A DNA stretch of 64,000 nucleotides from NCBI GenBank assembly GCA_021186555.1, contig JAJKFL010000007.1, forward strand, positions 28,136,677 through 28,200,676, given 5' to 3'. This DNA is from Reticulitermes speratus. Its lineage: Eukaryota; Arthropoda; Insecta; Blattodea; Rhinotermitidae. The notes under the pieces are model-generated. The model searched no databases. It saw nothing but the letters and a program-made list of their open reading frames with translations, and was not told the origin of the DNA. Positions 10,905-22,761 of the stretch are shown here, in pieces. The position numbers were made by a program, and so were the translations under genes. The first letter of the stretch is position 1, and the number at the start of each line of letters is the position of its first letter.

Positions 10905-13147
10905 TCCAGAAGGACAGTCATAACTTCCAAAGGTACTGGAAAATCACTCAAGTTTAAAAATAAATATAAAACTGCTAAATAATTCAATATCGGAAAATGT
11001 GGAATCATTATGACGTGCAGAAAAGTCTACGTGCCTCGCAGTAAATTAATGACATTACGCTGCATTGCGTGACACCGTACAGATCCGTGCTTATTATTAT
11101 ATTCCTGTGTCCCAATGGCACCACACCCCTCTGTATGATACTGCTGTTAACTGTAGTATTAGTTCGCTGTAGAATGATAGCGATACGCATTTAGGCCTAT
11201 TGTCAGATACACGAGCAAAAACGAGAATATCGTCTGCTGGTTAACGAGGCGATCCGCCGTATCGGCAGTGGCTGTTGGTTGATGGCACAAGAAAGGACAG
11301 AAGAATGACTAGCCAGGGCTTCAGCACTGCGAAATGAAAGAATGAAGAAAGTACAATAAAAGACATGTAAAAGAAAGATATAAATAAAGAAGAAAGGTAA
11401 GAAATTGTAAAAGATAAGAAAGGGAGCAAGATAGAAGATGAACAAGAGAGACAATGTAAGAATAAACGTACGGTTAAGGCGCGTTCGCGTAACCATTTTT
11501 GCCGTGCAAAAGCAAGAAGTATTACATATTCTGAGTGTGTGTCTGTAGCCTTAGTTATCCAGCGTGCAAAGCGCATGCGCCGTATTATATTGTCATCTGT
11601 GGCCTGTCTGGCTCTGCCATACTTTTCCACATTATCTCATAAACGGCAGAATTTTCGGAAAACATTTTATTGAAAATAAAATGTGTTTTGATTTTCTCTA
11701 CAACTTCTTCTGAAACATTTCTCATTCTGAGAAGAATTCAGCGAGATACTATCATACATGTACGTACGTATTCAACTAAAGTACCGTTTACTTTTGTCAG
11801 ATTTGAAACAAGCTTGAATTTCTTCCACAGATTTTCGAAAAATAATTAAATATCAAATGTCATGAAAATCTTTATATTGGGAGCCGAGTTCTTCCATGTG
11901 GAGAGAGAGAGAGGCAGACAGACGGACAGATGGACAGATGGACGAAAGGAGAGACACTTATGAAGCTAAAAGTCACTATTTGCAGTTTTGCAATGGCGCC
12001 TTAAAAAGAAATAATAAAGAATAAATCGTAAGTATGGAGAAAAGATATAGTAAATGAAACAGAGGAAAGGAAAAGGAAAGAGTTTAAAAAGGAAAAAAAG
12101 AGAAAATTGAAAAAACAAGCGAAACAGCTAATAACTCAAAGTTAGGAAGAAATAAATAAAAAAAATATATATATACAGGAAAGATGCATAAATTGGGAAA
12201 ACAACCAGCCGTAAAGTAATGTAATAATTCATGTGACTTGGTGCTGAATTAAGCATTACTGTCTTCCGGAACCTGACGCCATACACGTCGTAAAAATTTA
12301 ATTTCAAATATCACAAAACTACTTCCTCCATTTTCAAGGCAACATACATTATTCTGCCATGAAGATGATATCAGCAGCTTCCTCTGAAACTTCGATTGAT
12401 TCCTGTCATATTAAGTGGTTGCTGTGAAAACCCCAAAACCTGCCTATTTCTTATTCCTAACGTGTCTAGAGCAAGATATATACAGGCGGTTTGAAGTTCC
12501 AAGTGTTGCTTCTTCAGTAGCAGACAGAAATGGTTTAGGGACGTCAAAGTCCTAACCTGTCTCTCTGCTATTACGTATATGTACACCAATGAAAGGACAC
12601 TTACCAAGCAATTTTATATACCCACAGGTATAGTAGTTGAAACGCATATTCATTTTTTGTTAGAGATTAGAATTATCTGGAGTATCCTGAGCATATGCAA
12701 CCTGCACTGCTGTATCTATGTGTAAACAAACTGACAGATATGTATACATTAGCAAGTCACCAATTCACACAATCAACACCAGCGCCGCCTATAACCACAA
12801 ACAAACACACATATTGTCATTTAACCTCCCCAGTTAAACTGCAAGGTACTTGGGTGTTGACTGGGGTACAGTTCAGTGCTAAATGTTTGCATCAGACTGA
12901 CTATTAAATGCATGTGCCAGTAATATCTGTTTGCATATTATGTGTATATATAACAAAGGCTTTTGTTTCAGTGTCTGGGGTACTAAACATTGCAATTTCG
13001 CAATTAAACTCCTATTTAACATGATGTATTTGCATGAACTTAATGTTTCCTCGGGTTTAATGAGCATCCTAAATTTGGATGATAAAATTAAATTATTTAC
13101 CTACCAGTTACACAAAACGATATTAAATAACCCAAGGGCCTCTATAT
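10905..13147. other. Unannotated stretch with polypurine tracts
   Basis: Holds purine-rich segments at about 11335-11460 and 12005-12180 and a GACAGACGGACAGATGG microsatellite near 11915-11945. The 97- and 129-residue minus frames at 11203-11630 are serine/phenylalanine/leucine-rich translations of the purine tract and are not credible genes. Confidence 0.5.
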
Positions 13148-13297
13148 TCATTCATTTCGTAGTCTGCCTTGCGACAGTTCCACTGAGTGCGAGCTAGTGA
13201 TTCCTCCTTCAATTTCCAATATCCTCTCTTTCCTCAAGGTCATCCGGTAGCTCCTTACGTATTCTCCCTAGTCTTCTCTTCCCTTCTATCTTTCCTT
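13148..13297 (-). mobile_element. LINE-A 3' fragment, diverged
   Basis: The complement of this segment carries the LINE-A end (region of GRRGRRRKQLLDDL and YWKLKEEALD) with several substitutions and the TGAATGAA tail at 13148-13157. The tail of the next copy abuts its inner end directly. Confidence 0.75.
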
Positions 13298-13935
13298 CAA
13301 TTCATTCATTCTGCAGTCTGTCTTACGACAGGTCCGTAGCCTCTTCCAAAGCGAGTTCTCCACAGGGTGCGATCTAGTGCTTTCTCTTTCAATTTCCAGT
13401 ATCTTTTATTTTCCTTAAGGTCATCCAGTAGCTGCTTACGTCTTCTCCCTCGTCGTCCCGTCATTTCTATCCTTCCTTCTAACTTTCCTTCAATCACGTG
13501 TTTCAGAAGGCAGTTTCTACGCAAGATGTGACCAATCCAGTTAGCCTTTCTTCTTTTTATTGTATGTAGGATATTCCTCTCCTCCTTGACTCTGTGTAAT
13601 ACTTCTTCATTTCTCACACGATCGGTCCAAATGATCTTCTCCATTCTTCTCCAGCACCACATATCAAAACTTTCCAGATACTTCTGATCTACTTTCCGAA
13701 GTGTCCACGTTTCAGCACCACACAAAGCTATGCTCCAAATGTAGCACTTTACTAGTTTCTTCCTTAAATTTAATTCCAGTTTGCTGGTGAAAAGATTTTT
13801 CTTCTTGTTGAATGCTGTTGTTCCTTCAATAACGTGTTTTAAAAGGCAGTTCCTACGCAAGATGTGACCAATGCAGTTAGACTTCCTTCGTTCTATTTTA
13901 CGTAGAGAAAATGTCTTGCTCGCGCCAGAAGTCAA
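13298..13935 (-). mobile_element. LINE-A 3' end with partial tandem duplication
   Basis: The minus frame of 209 residues ends at 13306 with the LINE-A C-terminus and a TGAATGAAT tail. Residues from about 40 on are collinear with LINE-A: AFNKKKNLF, AETWTLRKVDQKYLESFD, GHILRRNCLLKHVIEGKLEG. Residues 13-38 (KIERRKSNCIGHILRRNCLL and on to HVIEG) repeat a block that properly lies downstream. A piece of a second copy is therefore fused in frame ahead of the first, near 13815. The first dozen residues are flanking sequence. This is a LINE relic, not a host gene. Confidence 0.85.
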
Positions 13936-15980
13936 ACACCGTTATCTCGAATTTTATGGCATTCATATAAGTGCACTATTTGTTAAAAGTTCAAGGACAT
14001 ACCAACAAATGCAATATATTATAATATAAAGTTTTTACAGGTAAAGCACTATAACTCCTACATTTTTCCACATTTGTAGGTCATCCTCAGGGATTTTGCA
14101 TCAATATTTATATATAACGTAGAAATGTATAGATAAAATACGTTAAAACATTATTAAAACGTTTGATTATCTTAATGTTTACGCTGCAGATACGTACATT
14201 TGGTGAGGTATTCCTTGTGGAATTGATCTCGGTCTCCAGCCCATGTCCTACTCTCTGTATCAACTGAGATACTTCAGGCTGCCCCTGACTGCATTTTGAC
14301 ATATTTTGTATTTATCCTCATTGCTTTCTTGTCATTAAAATAGTCTAGAACCATACATTTCCGGGCATATAATGGGCAGCAACTTTTCTCCAAGCCTCAA
14401 GTCGGTTACAGACTGCCATGACCAAATTTTTCTTCTTTTCATAATTCTCTCCACGTAAGGCGGTAGTCTGATGTGGGCCATTATCGCCTACTATCATACC
14501 CATCATTCATCATGACGTCACATAAACTATTCAGTTAAATCACTGTCGTTAAATAACTTATGAACGAATCAAGCCACGTGCTTGCAATTTATCAGAATCT
14601 TCCCATTATAGTTTTGGATCGTTGAGAATTCTTCAGTGGATAATTGTACACATACAAACTATAATAAACATTTCACAGTTTTAGAGACAGTTTAAATAAA
14701 GTAGCTTTTTTGATTGGATTAAAATACTGCACCAGCTGCACCTATGGCAAAATTATTACGGCTGGTAAAGACGGAAAATGTGATGTTGCTACAGTGGTAT
14801 ATTTTAAGACACTCTTCCAGGATTGTTCTGCCGGAGTCTGGAGATCCACAAAATATATCAGCCAGAATAACTGATCCAAAACTGGTTTCTGTCTGGGAAC
14901 ACTGCAAGCGAAATTCAGGTACATTGTTGCTTTCGTTAAGTAGAGGAGAAACAGCAGTTCGCCTGTGTCATACAGAATTAACCATTCAATGAGGGCGAGG
15001 TTAAAATTCCAATTATTGGCCAGGACGGAGGGGTTTTTAATTTATCGTACCTCAAATTCTTTCCCGAACATAAGTTGACAAGACGCCGGCAGCGTGTAAG
15101 GAATTAAAGGCCCGTAAATTGTACACAGGCCGCCACTGAAAAAGAGTCCGCGAAACGAGTTATTTCTTTTTATACGTATGGAAAGTGTTTATAAAATGAT
15201 GTCCATTTGGCACATTATTTAACATAAAACAGCATTCTATACGAAAGTGGAAATATTAATGCTTCTAATTTATTTAACAGTGATTCTCCAACTGTGCAGT
15301 TTACGTAACATCCAGTGGAAGGATTAATGTAAATGGTCTTTGGGACAAATAAAGATGGAAGCATTCGTGGCTTGATTGTGGTCGGCTCTAGTTGCTTGAC
15401 TGGAGAACATGAAAACGGCGACAAATCTACGCTAGATTAAAAACTTCCGTCAGAATTCGAACCGTCCACTTCCCAGAATACGAAGAAGATGGTATAGAAC
15501 TAAGCCAAACTGCCTGGTAAAAGGAAAATAAAGCGAAAGTAATATTTTCTGGTATCTGTCAAGTTATTTAACGGAACTTTGTCAGCTACACAAATTACAT
15601 TATAGAAACTTTCGGAATGAGAGTGAATGAACAGGGAAGGTAGCTTATTTAAGGCAACTTCCAGGAATCTGAATAAAATGAAAGATTGAAGGAAGACACA
15701 TATTCGGAAAACGGGTTGTCGGCAGGAATATTATTAAAACTTACGACACAAGTGATATTTTGTTCTAAATATGGAAAGTATTTTATATACTGCGTCACAC
15801 TCTTGCACAATCCGTTATTTGAAAATTCCAACAGCAGATTAGTGTAATCGTATCAACAAACAGACAAAATATTAGTCTAATATAGTCTAATATAGACTAA
15901 TATTTTAATGTTCAACATTTTACTCATATGTATATAACATTTTATACAATCGACGTATAGTCTATGCTTTTAACACTGTG
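13936..15980. other. Unannotated stretch
   Basis: Near 14068-14100 the minus strand reads CCCTGAGGATGACC, which resembles the CUGANGA side of the hammerhead repeats, but its GAAA side is degenerate. The overlapping 60-82 residue frames at 14719-14992 are unrecognised. No gene is supported. Confidence 0.4.
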
Positions 15981-16025
15981 ACCCCCTGAGGATGGCATTC
16001 TGAATGCCGAAATACGTATAGGGGT
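15981..16025 (+). ncRNA. Hammerhead ribozyme motif, best copy
   Basis: Stem I is ACCCC paired with GGGGU (5 bp, perfect). The core CUGAGGA is followed by U, a 6 bp stem II with 3-nt loop (GGCAUU CUG AAUGCC), GAAA, a short stem III (AUACGUAU) and the cleavage triplet AUA directly before GGGGU. Every invariant core base is in place; the one departure is the extra U before stem II. It stands alone, without an inverted partner, as a solo repeat would. Penelope-like retroelements are known to carry such minimal hammerheads in their terminal repeats. Confidence 0.75.
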
Positions 16026-16139
16026 GAAGTAATAATATTGTAAAAATTGTGCATGAGTTGGTATGATAAATAAATAACTTCCAATTTATTGTTAATTTTT
16101 CAGTTCATGGCCTGCTGCATTACGACACGGTGTAACCAC

Positions 16140-16190
16140 AATCATGGGTAATAACGTTTCGAAGGAATATCTGCATTCCTCTTCAGGATA
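16140..16190 (-). ncRNA. Hammerhead-like core, diverged family
   Basis: The minus strand reads CTATCCTGAAGAGGAATGCA, then GATATTCCTTCGAAACG. A CUGAAGA core, a GGAAU/AUUCC stem and GAAAC are present. Stem I does not close and an extra UUC precedes GAAA, so activity is unlikely. A related segment lies at 47068-47108. Confidence 0.45.
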
Positions 16191-16489
16191 GAAAGGAAAC
16201 GGTTAATATAAACTGTGCACGAATTTAAGTCTATTGTCTACATACCAACGTTCTAAACGTGGCCATGATATGAATGTACGAGGCTGTATGTGACAAGTGC
16301 AAGCTTGTAGCAATCTGCAGCTACTAGTTGATTTCATATATGTATATATATATTTTATAATTACAAAGAAATAGTTCGTTTTCAGACTGTAATAAATATT
16401 TTAATTGTAACAAAATTTTTAAAACTGAAATATGAATTACAATGAAGTTTTTACGATTCGCGTATATGTATTTGCTAAAAGTGAAATAT

Positions 16490-16735
16490 TTTAACCAATA
16501 ATAATAATAATAACCAATAATAATGTATAATAAACATTTGTAATAATATTTAATAATATAAGAATCTATAATAAATTAATAATCAATTTTAACCAATAAT
16601 AATAACCAATAAAATTAACCAATAATAGTAAATAATATAATATAAAAATATGTAGTAATATACAATATATAATATATTAATAACCCATTTTAACCAACAA
16701 TAATAATGTAAAAAAATTATTAACTTTTATGCATA
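16490..16735. repeat. AT-rich low-complexity (ACCAATAATAATA)
   Basis: An irregular array of AATAAT and ACCAATAATAA units, probably decayed microsatellite. Confidence 0.7.
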
Positions 16736-16919
16736 TAAATGCACAAAGTAGAAGCTGCTCTAGGTTCATGCTAGTGTTTGGCTTTCAAAAATGTAAGAGC
16801 ATAGAGATACACTATAACACAATCTGCAGACACGTAATAAAGAAACGTGTTTACTACGAAGACATTATTTTCTTACTATTGTAAAATTACTAATTTTTAT
16901 TTCCATCTACTCCCAAAAC

Positions 16920-17200
16920 CACGCGGTGGCGCAGTTGGTTGAGGCACTGCACTACAAACCGGAACGTCGCGGGGAATTTTTCCTTGACATAATCGTTCGG
17001 TCGCACTATGGCCCTGGGGTCGACTCAGCCTCTAACAGAAATGGGTACCAGGAATATTTCCTGGGGGGTAAAGGCGGCCGGTGCGTACGGCTGACTTTAC
17101 CACTTTCATGTGCTAATTGTCTAGAAATCTGGGAGCCTCAACCTCCTGGGACCCTAAGGGCCTGTCCAGGTCTGTAATGGGATTGCTTTACCATTTTTAC
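16920..17200 (+). mobile_element. SINE-4, tRNA-derived SINE, full length
   Basis: The head has an A-box-like GGTGGCGCAGTTGGTTGAGG. The body has TTGACATAATCGTTCGGTCG, CACTATGGCCCTGGGGTCGA, TTCCTGGGGGGTAAAGGCGG and CTTTACCACTTTCATGTGC. The tail is GGGATTGCTTTACCATTTTT. It matches the minus copy at 3784-4070 throughout. The 83-residue frame starting at 16926 is a read-through of the SINE. Confidence 0.85.
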
Positions 17201-18223
17201 TCCCAAAACACAAGGTTAAACATTACAGAATTGTAGCCGGCAAGAACTCTGAATAAAAAAGTTATCTTTCCTCTCAGTCATTCGCGTGCTAATAAGGATG
17301 GACACATGTCTTGACTTGTCTGCAATTGAAGTTTTCGCACATCGCAAACTCCGTTGAGTCCACATGTTGGCAGTCTGGTGACATGAAAATCAATACGGCC
17401 CGGTGCCTTCGGGCTCTGTGATGGCTACGTTTTGCTAGCAGTCAGCCACTCTGACACTCAGCAATCAGCTTCCATGACGCGGTACAACACCACTGAATGT
17501 TGACACTAACATGGGAGGGTGGAAGGGTGTTTCAACAACCCTTCAGGAAGCAGGATTGCTCTACAGTTGCAAAACATGAATCGTTCCATTTAACGCATAA
17601 AATACAACCCTTTTAGTTAGAATGTGGCCAAAGTTTACCTCTCCCTAAGGGAATTGACGATACAAATACCGGGATCCGATTTTAGGGCGGATTGGTGTTT
17701 TATAGAAATTCGTAGGGAAGAGTATATTTGGGAGACCTAGAAACAGAGCAACGGGTAATATTAAATGGATTTAAAAATAGGATTGTTAGAGACAAACCAC
17801 ATTTATCTGACTGTGAGGGGGTGTCGGAAGTGTGTTCTTTTCAACGCATTACTGAAATTTCGAGTCTCATCAAAGGTGGATAGTTTCTGGTCTGCTAAGT
17901 TCCTTAGAAAATATATGGTAATAGATTTATTATTTAAATATATTTAAATATTTCACATATAGCGTACCTGTATTACTTTAAGAATTTAACCAACTGGAGT
18001 GGTTTTATCCCCTTCTTCTGCAGTTAATACTTTCATAAATACGAATCAATTGAATATTTTGCACAATTTCCCGGGCACAGTAAAGGAATCCATATATATG
18101 GAATTCTAGAATAAAGTGGATCCAAATTCCTGGTCGAAGCAAGATTTGAAGTCGCAATCACCGTTGTTTCGAAATTCACGCCTAATGTACCTTAGGCACG
18201 CGCGGCAGTGATAATCGGCTTTT
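17201..18223. other. Unannotated stretch
   Basis: No repeat or coding signature recognised. Confidence 0.4.
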
Positions 18224-18511
18224 GGGCAGCGCCCACTTCCCGTGCTCACAATTATTGTGAGTATGGGAAGTGGCGCTGCCGAGTTGCCGGGCCACTGGGC
18301 AGCGCCACTTCCCGTGCTCACAATTATTGTGAGTATGAGAAGTGGCGCTGCCGAGTTGCCGGGCCACTGGGCAGCGCCACTTCCCGTGCTCACAATTATT
18401 TGAGTATGGGAAGTGGCGCTGCCGAGTTGCCGGGCCACTGGGCAGCGCCACTTCCCGTGCTCACAATTATTGTGAGTATGGGAAGTGGCGCTGCCGAGTT
18501 GCCGGGCCACT
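18224..18511 (+). repeat. 72 bp hairpin satellite, four units
   Basis: Units begin at 18224, 18297, 18369 and 18440 (periods 73, 72, 71, 72). Within each unit GGCAGCGCCACTTCCC is complementary to GGGAAGTGGCGCTGCC. Inside that, CTCACAAT pairs with ATTGTGAG. Each unit can thus fold into a hairpin of about 25 bp, joined by the linker GAGTTGCCGGGCCACT. Copies are almost identical. Alanine/glycine/serine-rich frames are open on both strands because of the symmetry; they are not genes. Confidence 0.92.
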
Positions 18512-18539
18512 GGGCAGCTGGGCCACCGCGTCTCCGGTA

Positions 18540-18612
18540 TCATTAATACGGAGAACTGGTCCTCCAGTTTGGGGGTTGGACGTGGGGCTTACAACCTCTG
18601 CCTAAAACATTA
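18540..18612 (+). repeat. Short dispersed module (CTGGTCCTCCAGTTTGGGGG)
   Basis: Contains CTGGTCCTCCAGTTTGGGGG and a GGGGCTTACAACCTC block. A similar module with TGGTCCTCCAGCTTGGGGTT occurs at 34615-34680. It is probably part of a larger LINE or SINE body not otherwise recognised here. Confidence 0.45.
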
Positions 18613-19124
18613 AATGTCTCGCAACCTGAAGAAAAGCCTCGGGATTGGAAGTCAAAAAGGGATTTGTACAAAGAAATGTGGAGCCCAAGGAGGTTCTGGG
18701 CTTAGGAAATTTGAAAAAATATGCAATGGATAGACAAGTGTGGAGAGGCTATGTACTAAGGCCACGGCCCGATATTGAGATGTTGCCCCATAAAAGAAGG
18801 AGAACAAGAAGAATTAGGCATGTAGACATTAAGGCTAAATTTCTTACAAAATGAGGTACATTCAGGTAATGCATACAGAGACGGTTAGCTGGAAGGCCGT
18901 TTCGTAAATCTACTGCAGTAATTTCAACTAGTCATGACATTCTTCATCGCTGATATTAATTGCTTAAAACAGATTTTAAAATTGTCCAACTATTCAGTTT
19001 AGCAGAAATGCCCTTTATACTGCTTAAGCAAAAGGCTCAAACTTGTCCTCATTTATCCCTCTCCTAAACCAAAATAATGTACTTTGCATCTCCTTGCATA
19101 AATTTCTAAATAAATTTTAATACA
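18613..19124. other. Unannotated stretch
   Basis: The 69-residue plus frame at 18645-18854 is arginine-rich and unrecognised. Nothing else is seen. Confidence 0.35.
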
Positions 19125-19365
19125 GGGTAATTCAAAAAGAATTGAACACTTTCGAAAATTCATTACACAATAACTATCATATAAGCATGCAGTCTAAACC
19201 AATTTGTAAAGGAACTCTCATAGTTTTTTTAATCTCACAAATGCCTAATACTGCACTGCAATTGGTGCATACAAGATGTTCGTATGGTATTTAGTTACTG
19301 AGTAATACATTTACGCAATTGTTCAATTCTTCTTGAATAAACGTGCATTGTTTTTCCATCTATAT
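19125..19365 (-). mobile_element. Possible mariner/Tc1-type transposon end
   Basis: The left edge TACAGGGTAATTCAAAAAGA resembles the termini of insect mariner-like elements (TACAGGGTG followed by TTCAAAAA). No opposite terminus or transposase motif was found. Confidence 0.3.
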
Positions 19366-22013
19366 CTCAGTGAAATTCGGAAAGGGGAATACACCAAATT
19401 GTATAATACGGAAGGATGAAGTATTAGATCATGGGAACTCAAGCTACAGACAATTAAGTATAATGCAGGCAGTGAAAGCTGTGTGGCCTTTGTGTGTATA
19501 ATTGGGAGGCGGGAAACAAGTCACTGGAACAGCAGTGACATCTTAAAACGGGCAACTAAATTATGACGCGAGGAATTGTCACAATGTTATCACCATAGCA
19601 AGACAACTGATTGTGAAAGAATATTTATTTTTAAATACAAGGAGGATTACGGGTATATTTCGAAAGCAATGCGTACGCATCAGGCAGAAAGATCATTAAC
19701 GCACGAATGATGACTACATTTATAAGAACGTAGATACGACGACGAAGATGCCGATGGTAATGATAAAGTAGATAATGATAATAATAACAATAATAATAAT
19801 GTAAATAATAGTGAGGAGGAGGATATGAGGAGGAGGTAACAGAAAACTGCCTAAAGTATTTGAGCATCTTTCAAAGTTTATTCGCGTGCATCATTTCAGG
19901 TCTTAAGCATCAGTGGAGCTAGCGTTGATTCCGCTTTACAATTTCGCGCGTCCTCCATGTTGTTATTAGTGATTGTAGGGAATTTAAATTCACGGCTTTG
20001 GGGGTTGGGTGTGTCCTCCAGTGTTCATGCCAAGTTTTGTGAATAATTGATTGCCTGGCTCAAAAGATAAAACGGGAGAGATGCGTACACAGAGAAAATG
20101 TTTATTTTTAAAGCAAAATTTTTATGTACGCAATCAGCAGCTTTAAAAAAATTAATGTCGAGTTCCTGAGAAATTATTTATTTTTTAATAGATAGGAATG
20201 TATTCTTTTTTTTTTTTGTCACGTAGTCCTAATTTCCCAGTTTTTATGCCATGTATGTGTAAAATCAATGGATGTATTACCAGAAGAGTAGATTTAAATT
20301 ATTTAATAATTTCCCATGGAAAATATTTATAAACTTAAATGTAGAACAACTCTTTCGCTGAAGCATAATCATAAACCTAAAGAAGTGAGCAATCACAAGT
20401 CCACACTCACACACCTCTCTCCTTTCCTGTTTTTGTATAGATGAAAAGTGAGCAAAGCGTGGAGGGTAGATGAAGAGCAGAAAAGTGTTCATAAACACGT
20501 GTCAAGAAATACAATTAGAAACCGTTTATATAAAAGCTGCTTTTCATACTGCGAGGGTGCAAAGAATTTTAACACGAGCGAACAAACAGCCTTGTATTGA
20601 ATTCGCGCAGCGGGCTATTCCTACAGACAATGGTTATTTGCTTACCAAGATCCGTGAGATGGAACCGAAAGGCGTGGTGTTACAAGCCTATTTCTCTCAA
20701 TTCACACTATGCCCTTTCATAAACGCTCACTCTAACATCGATTTTTTGCTACAGAAATAACGTAATGACCAATCCTACAACCTCATAATCGTGTATTGAT
20801 GCCAGACGCATGCGCATTTAATGTCTCAGGAAGTTTATTTTCCGTTCACCATCCTCCTTATTTCTTTTCCTCTCCCCCCCCCCCCCCCCCCCACATCACT
20901 TCTCATTATTGTCTTTATCTTATATTCTGGTATTGATTCAATTACACCCTCATAACTGGGTCACGTTTAAAATTCATCAGGTCATACATTGCTATTCTAC
21001 ACACACGTTTCTTTTCTTAAGGGTTTACCATTTCACGCTGACTTTGAATTTCAGGTTATTTCCTTAAGTACTGTTTACATTAACCGTTAGATAATTTGTC
21101 ATTTCGAAGACGTTAAGATTTTCATCTCTTTTCATTTCTGATTTTAAAATCTGGCAGTTATAATACAGCACGTTTCTTTCATCATTGCTCTAAGCACCCC
21201 AACTCTTACTGGATCTCCCGGCAGATGCGGGCTTTCTATGCGATAAAGCTCCCGTGCTCGGTGACACCTTAAAAAAGACCCTATTTTTTTTTTAAACTAT
21301 GGAGTAATAGAGCAAGTCCTGGCCAATAACAGAAGGTGTTGAGTACAATTTAAATATTTTAGAGTAGATACGAATTAACGAAGTCGCGCAGTATCAGAAG
21401 CATATAGCTTTCACCAATAAAAAGTTTAGAATTGTATTTTATTGCTGGTTTAAAACTATAACATAAAATATAACAGTGTAACTTAACTACATATGATTTG
21501 CGAGAATTATGTTCGATAATCCTGCGATTACTCATTCCTGCTATCATATAAACTATATGGCACAGGCCTTTAGGGGCAGTTACGTCCAGTGAATATTATA
21601 GAATCGAGACATGATAGGATGACGTTACGTATGACCTACGTAAAGCACTGTGAACATGACAGAAATGTCTATAAAGCATTACAATAATTAAATGGAGACC
21701 TACAAAAATGACCCAATTTTAGAAGATGGATGAATTTTAATGAGACGCTACAAGACACGGAGGGTAAATTTATTAGTTTTGCTATAATGACTACATGTGG
21801 AATCAATGGAATCGTCTACATATTGTTCTTTCATATCCACTCTCTCTTCTTGTTTTTGAGTTACTGTATGTAGCTAGTCTAATGAGCGTTAAAACTTACC
21901 TCTTTGCGCAGTCCAAATTATTCACGTGAATTTCAAAAGCCTGGTCCAGATTAGTTTTTCCTAAAATCTCTAACCTTCTACGTTTAGAAGCAGCCACTAG
22001 GTAAGAAGAGCTT
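19366..22013. other. Unannotated stretch
   Basis: Contains AATAAT/GATAAT low-complexity DNA at 19740-19830, a T run near 20204 and a run of 19 C at 20874-20892. The 96-residue plus frame at 20470-20760 is not recognised and has no supporting signals. Confidence 0.4.
20874..20892. repeat. Poly(C) run of 19
   Basis: Uninterrupted C run, one of several long G/C homopolymers in this AT-rich window. Confidence 0.95.
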
Positions 22014-22148
22014 CATTCTGCAGTCTGTCTTACGACAGGTCAGGTCCATAAACTCTTCCAATGCGAGTTCTTCACAGGGTGCGATCTAGTGCTTCCTCCT
22101 TCAATTTCCAGTAACCTCTCGTTTCCTTAAAGCTATCCAGTAGCTGCT
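22014..22148 (-). mobile_element. LINE-A 3' fragment
   Basis: The complement gives the last ~130 bp of LINE-A. TTCATTCTGCAGTCTGTCTT and ACGACAGGTC mark the 3' end, followed by the region encoding YWKLKEEALDRTL. There is a short internal duplication near GGTCAGGTCC. Confidence 0.8.
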
Positions 22149-22376
22149 AAAATAATATGTCGATTTGAGCTCGACACTGGACCCGGTAAAATGTAAAGCG
22201 ATGTCGTGTTAACTCGACATTGGACAGATAAGATTTGAAAAACAAGAAAAAAATATGTTTAATTACAGAAAGTGAGAGCATATTTCTATCCATTGCTCCC
22301 GCATTTCCGAAATAGCAGTGCTTTTTGGAAGGTTCACAGCCTTCGCCCGTTTGTCCTTCTGATAAGAGCAACGTGT

Positions 22377-22560
22377 TAGATGAAGATGATGATGGAGAAT
22401 TGGTGGAATTATATTGACAGGGGAAAACAGAAGTACTCGGAGAAAAACCTGTCCCAGTGCCGCTTTGGCCAACACAAACCCCACATGTACTGACCTACGA
22501 TCGAATATGGACCTCCGCGCTGAGATTCCGGAGACTAACCGCCTGAGCCATGGCACTGGT
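22377..22560 (-). mobile_element. SINE-5 copy
   Basis: On the minus strand it runs from CAGTGCCATGGCTCAGGCGG through TACATGTGGGGTTTGTG, GCGGCACTGGGACAGG and CCGAGTACTTCTGTTTTCCC to CATCATCATCTTCATC. This is the same module order as 2298-2560. Confidence 0.8.
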
Positions 22561-22761
22561 AAAAGAAACACCGCGTATTAGATCTATATGTATTTAAACA
22601 TTCAGTCCGTACCGCGCAGTAAACACACTGCGTCTCGGTTATATTGAAACCAGTCAGTTAATGATGTATAGTGAAATAATCGCTGTTCATTTTTCCGCTT
22701 AAATTAGCTTCACCACATGAATAACGTAATGGAGAGTGGATGAACGGATATCAGTAATTTT

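Noticed and set aside
11203-11630. Membrane-protein-like frames of 97 and 129 residues
   Set aside because: The Leu/Phe/Ser composition comes from a polypurine tract read on the opposite strand. The two frames overlap in different registers.
14719-14992. Possible exon with frames open on both strands
   Set aside because: No recognisable domain, and splice sites cannot be supported. The open frames are short enough to be chance.
18106-18605. Overlapping frames of 145, 112, 89 and 87 residues on both strands
   Set aside because: They are translations of the hairpin satellite in several registers. The peptide repeats follow the DNA period and no start context or family motif is present.
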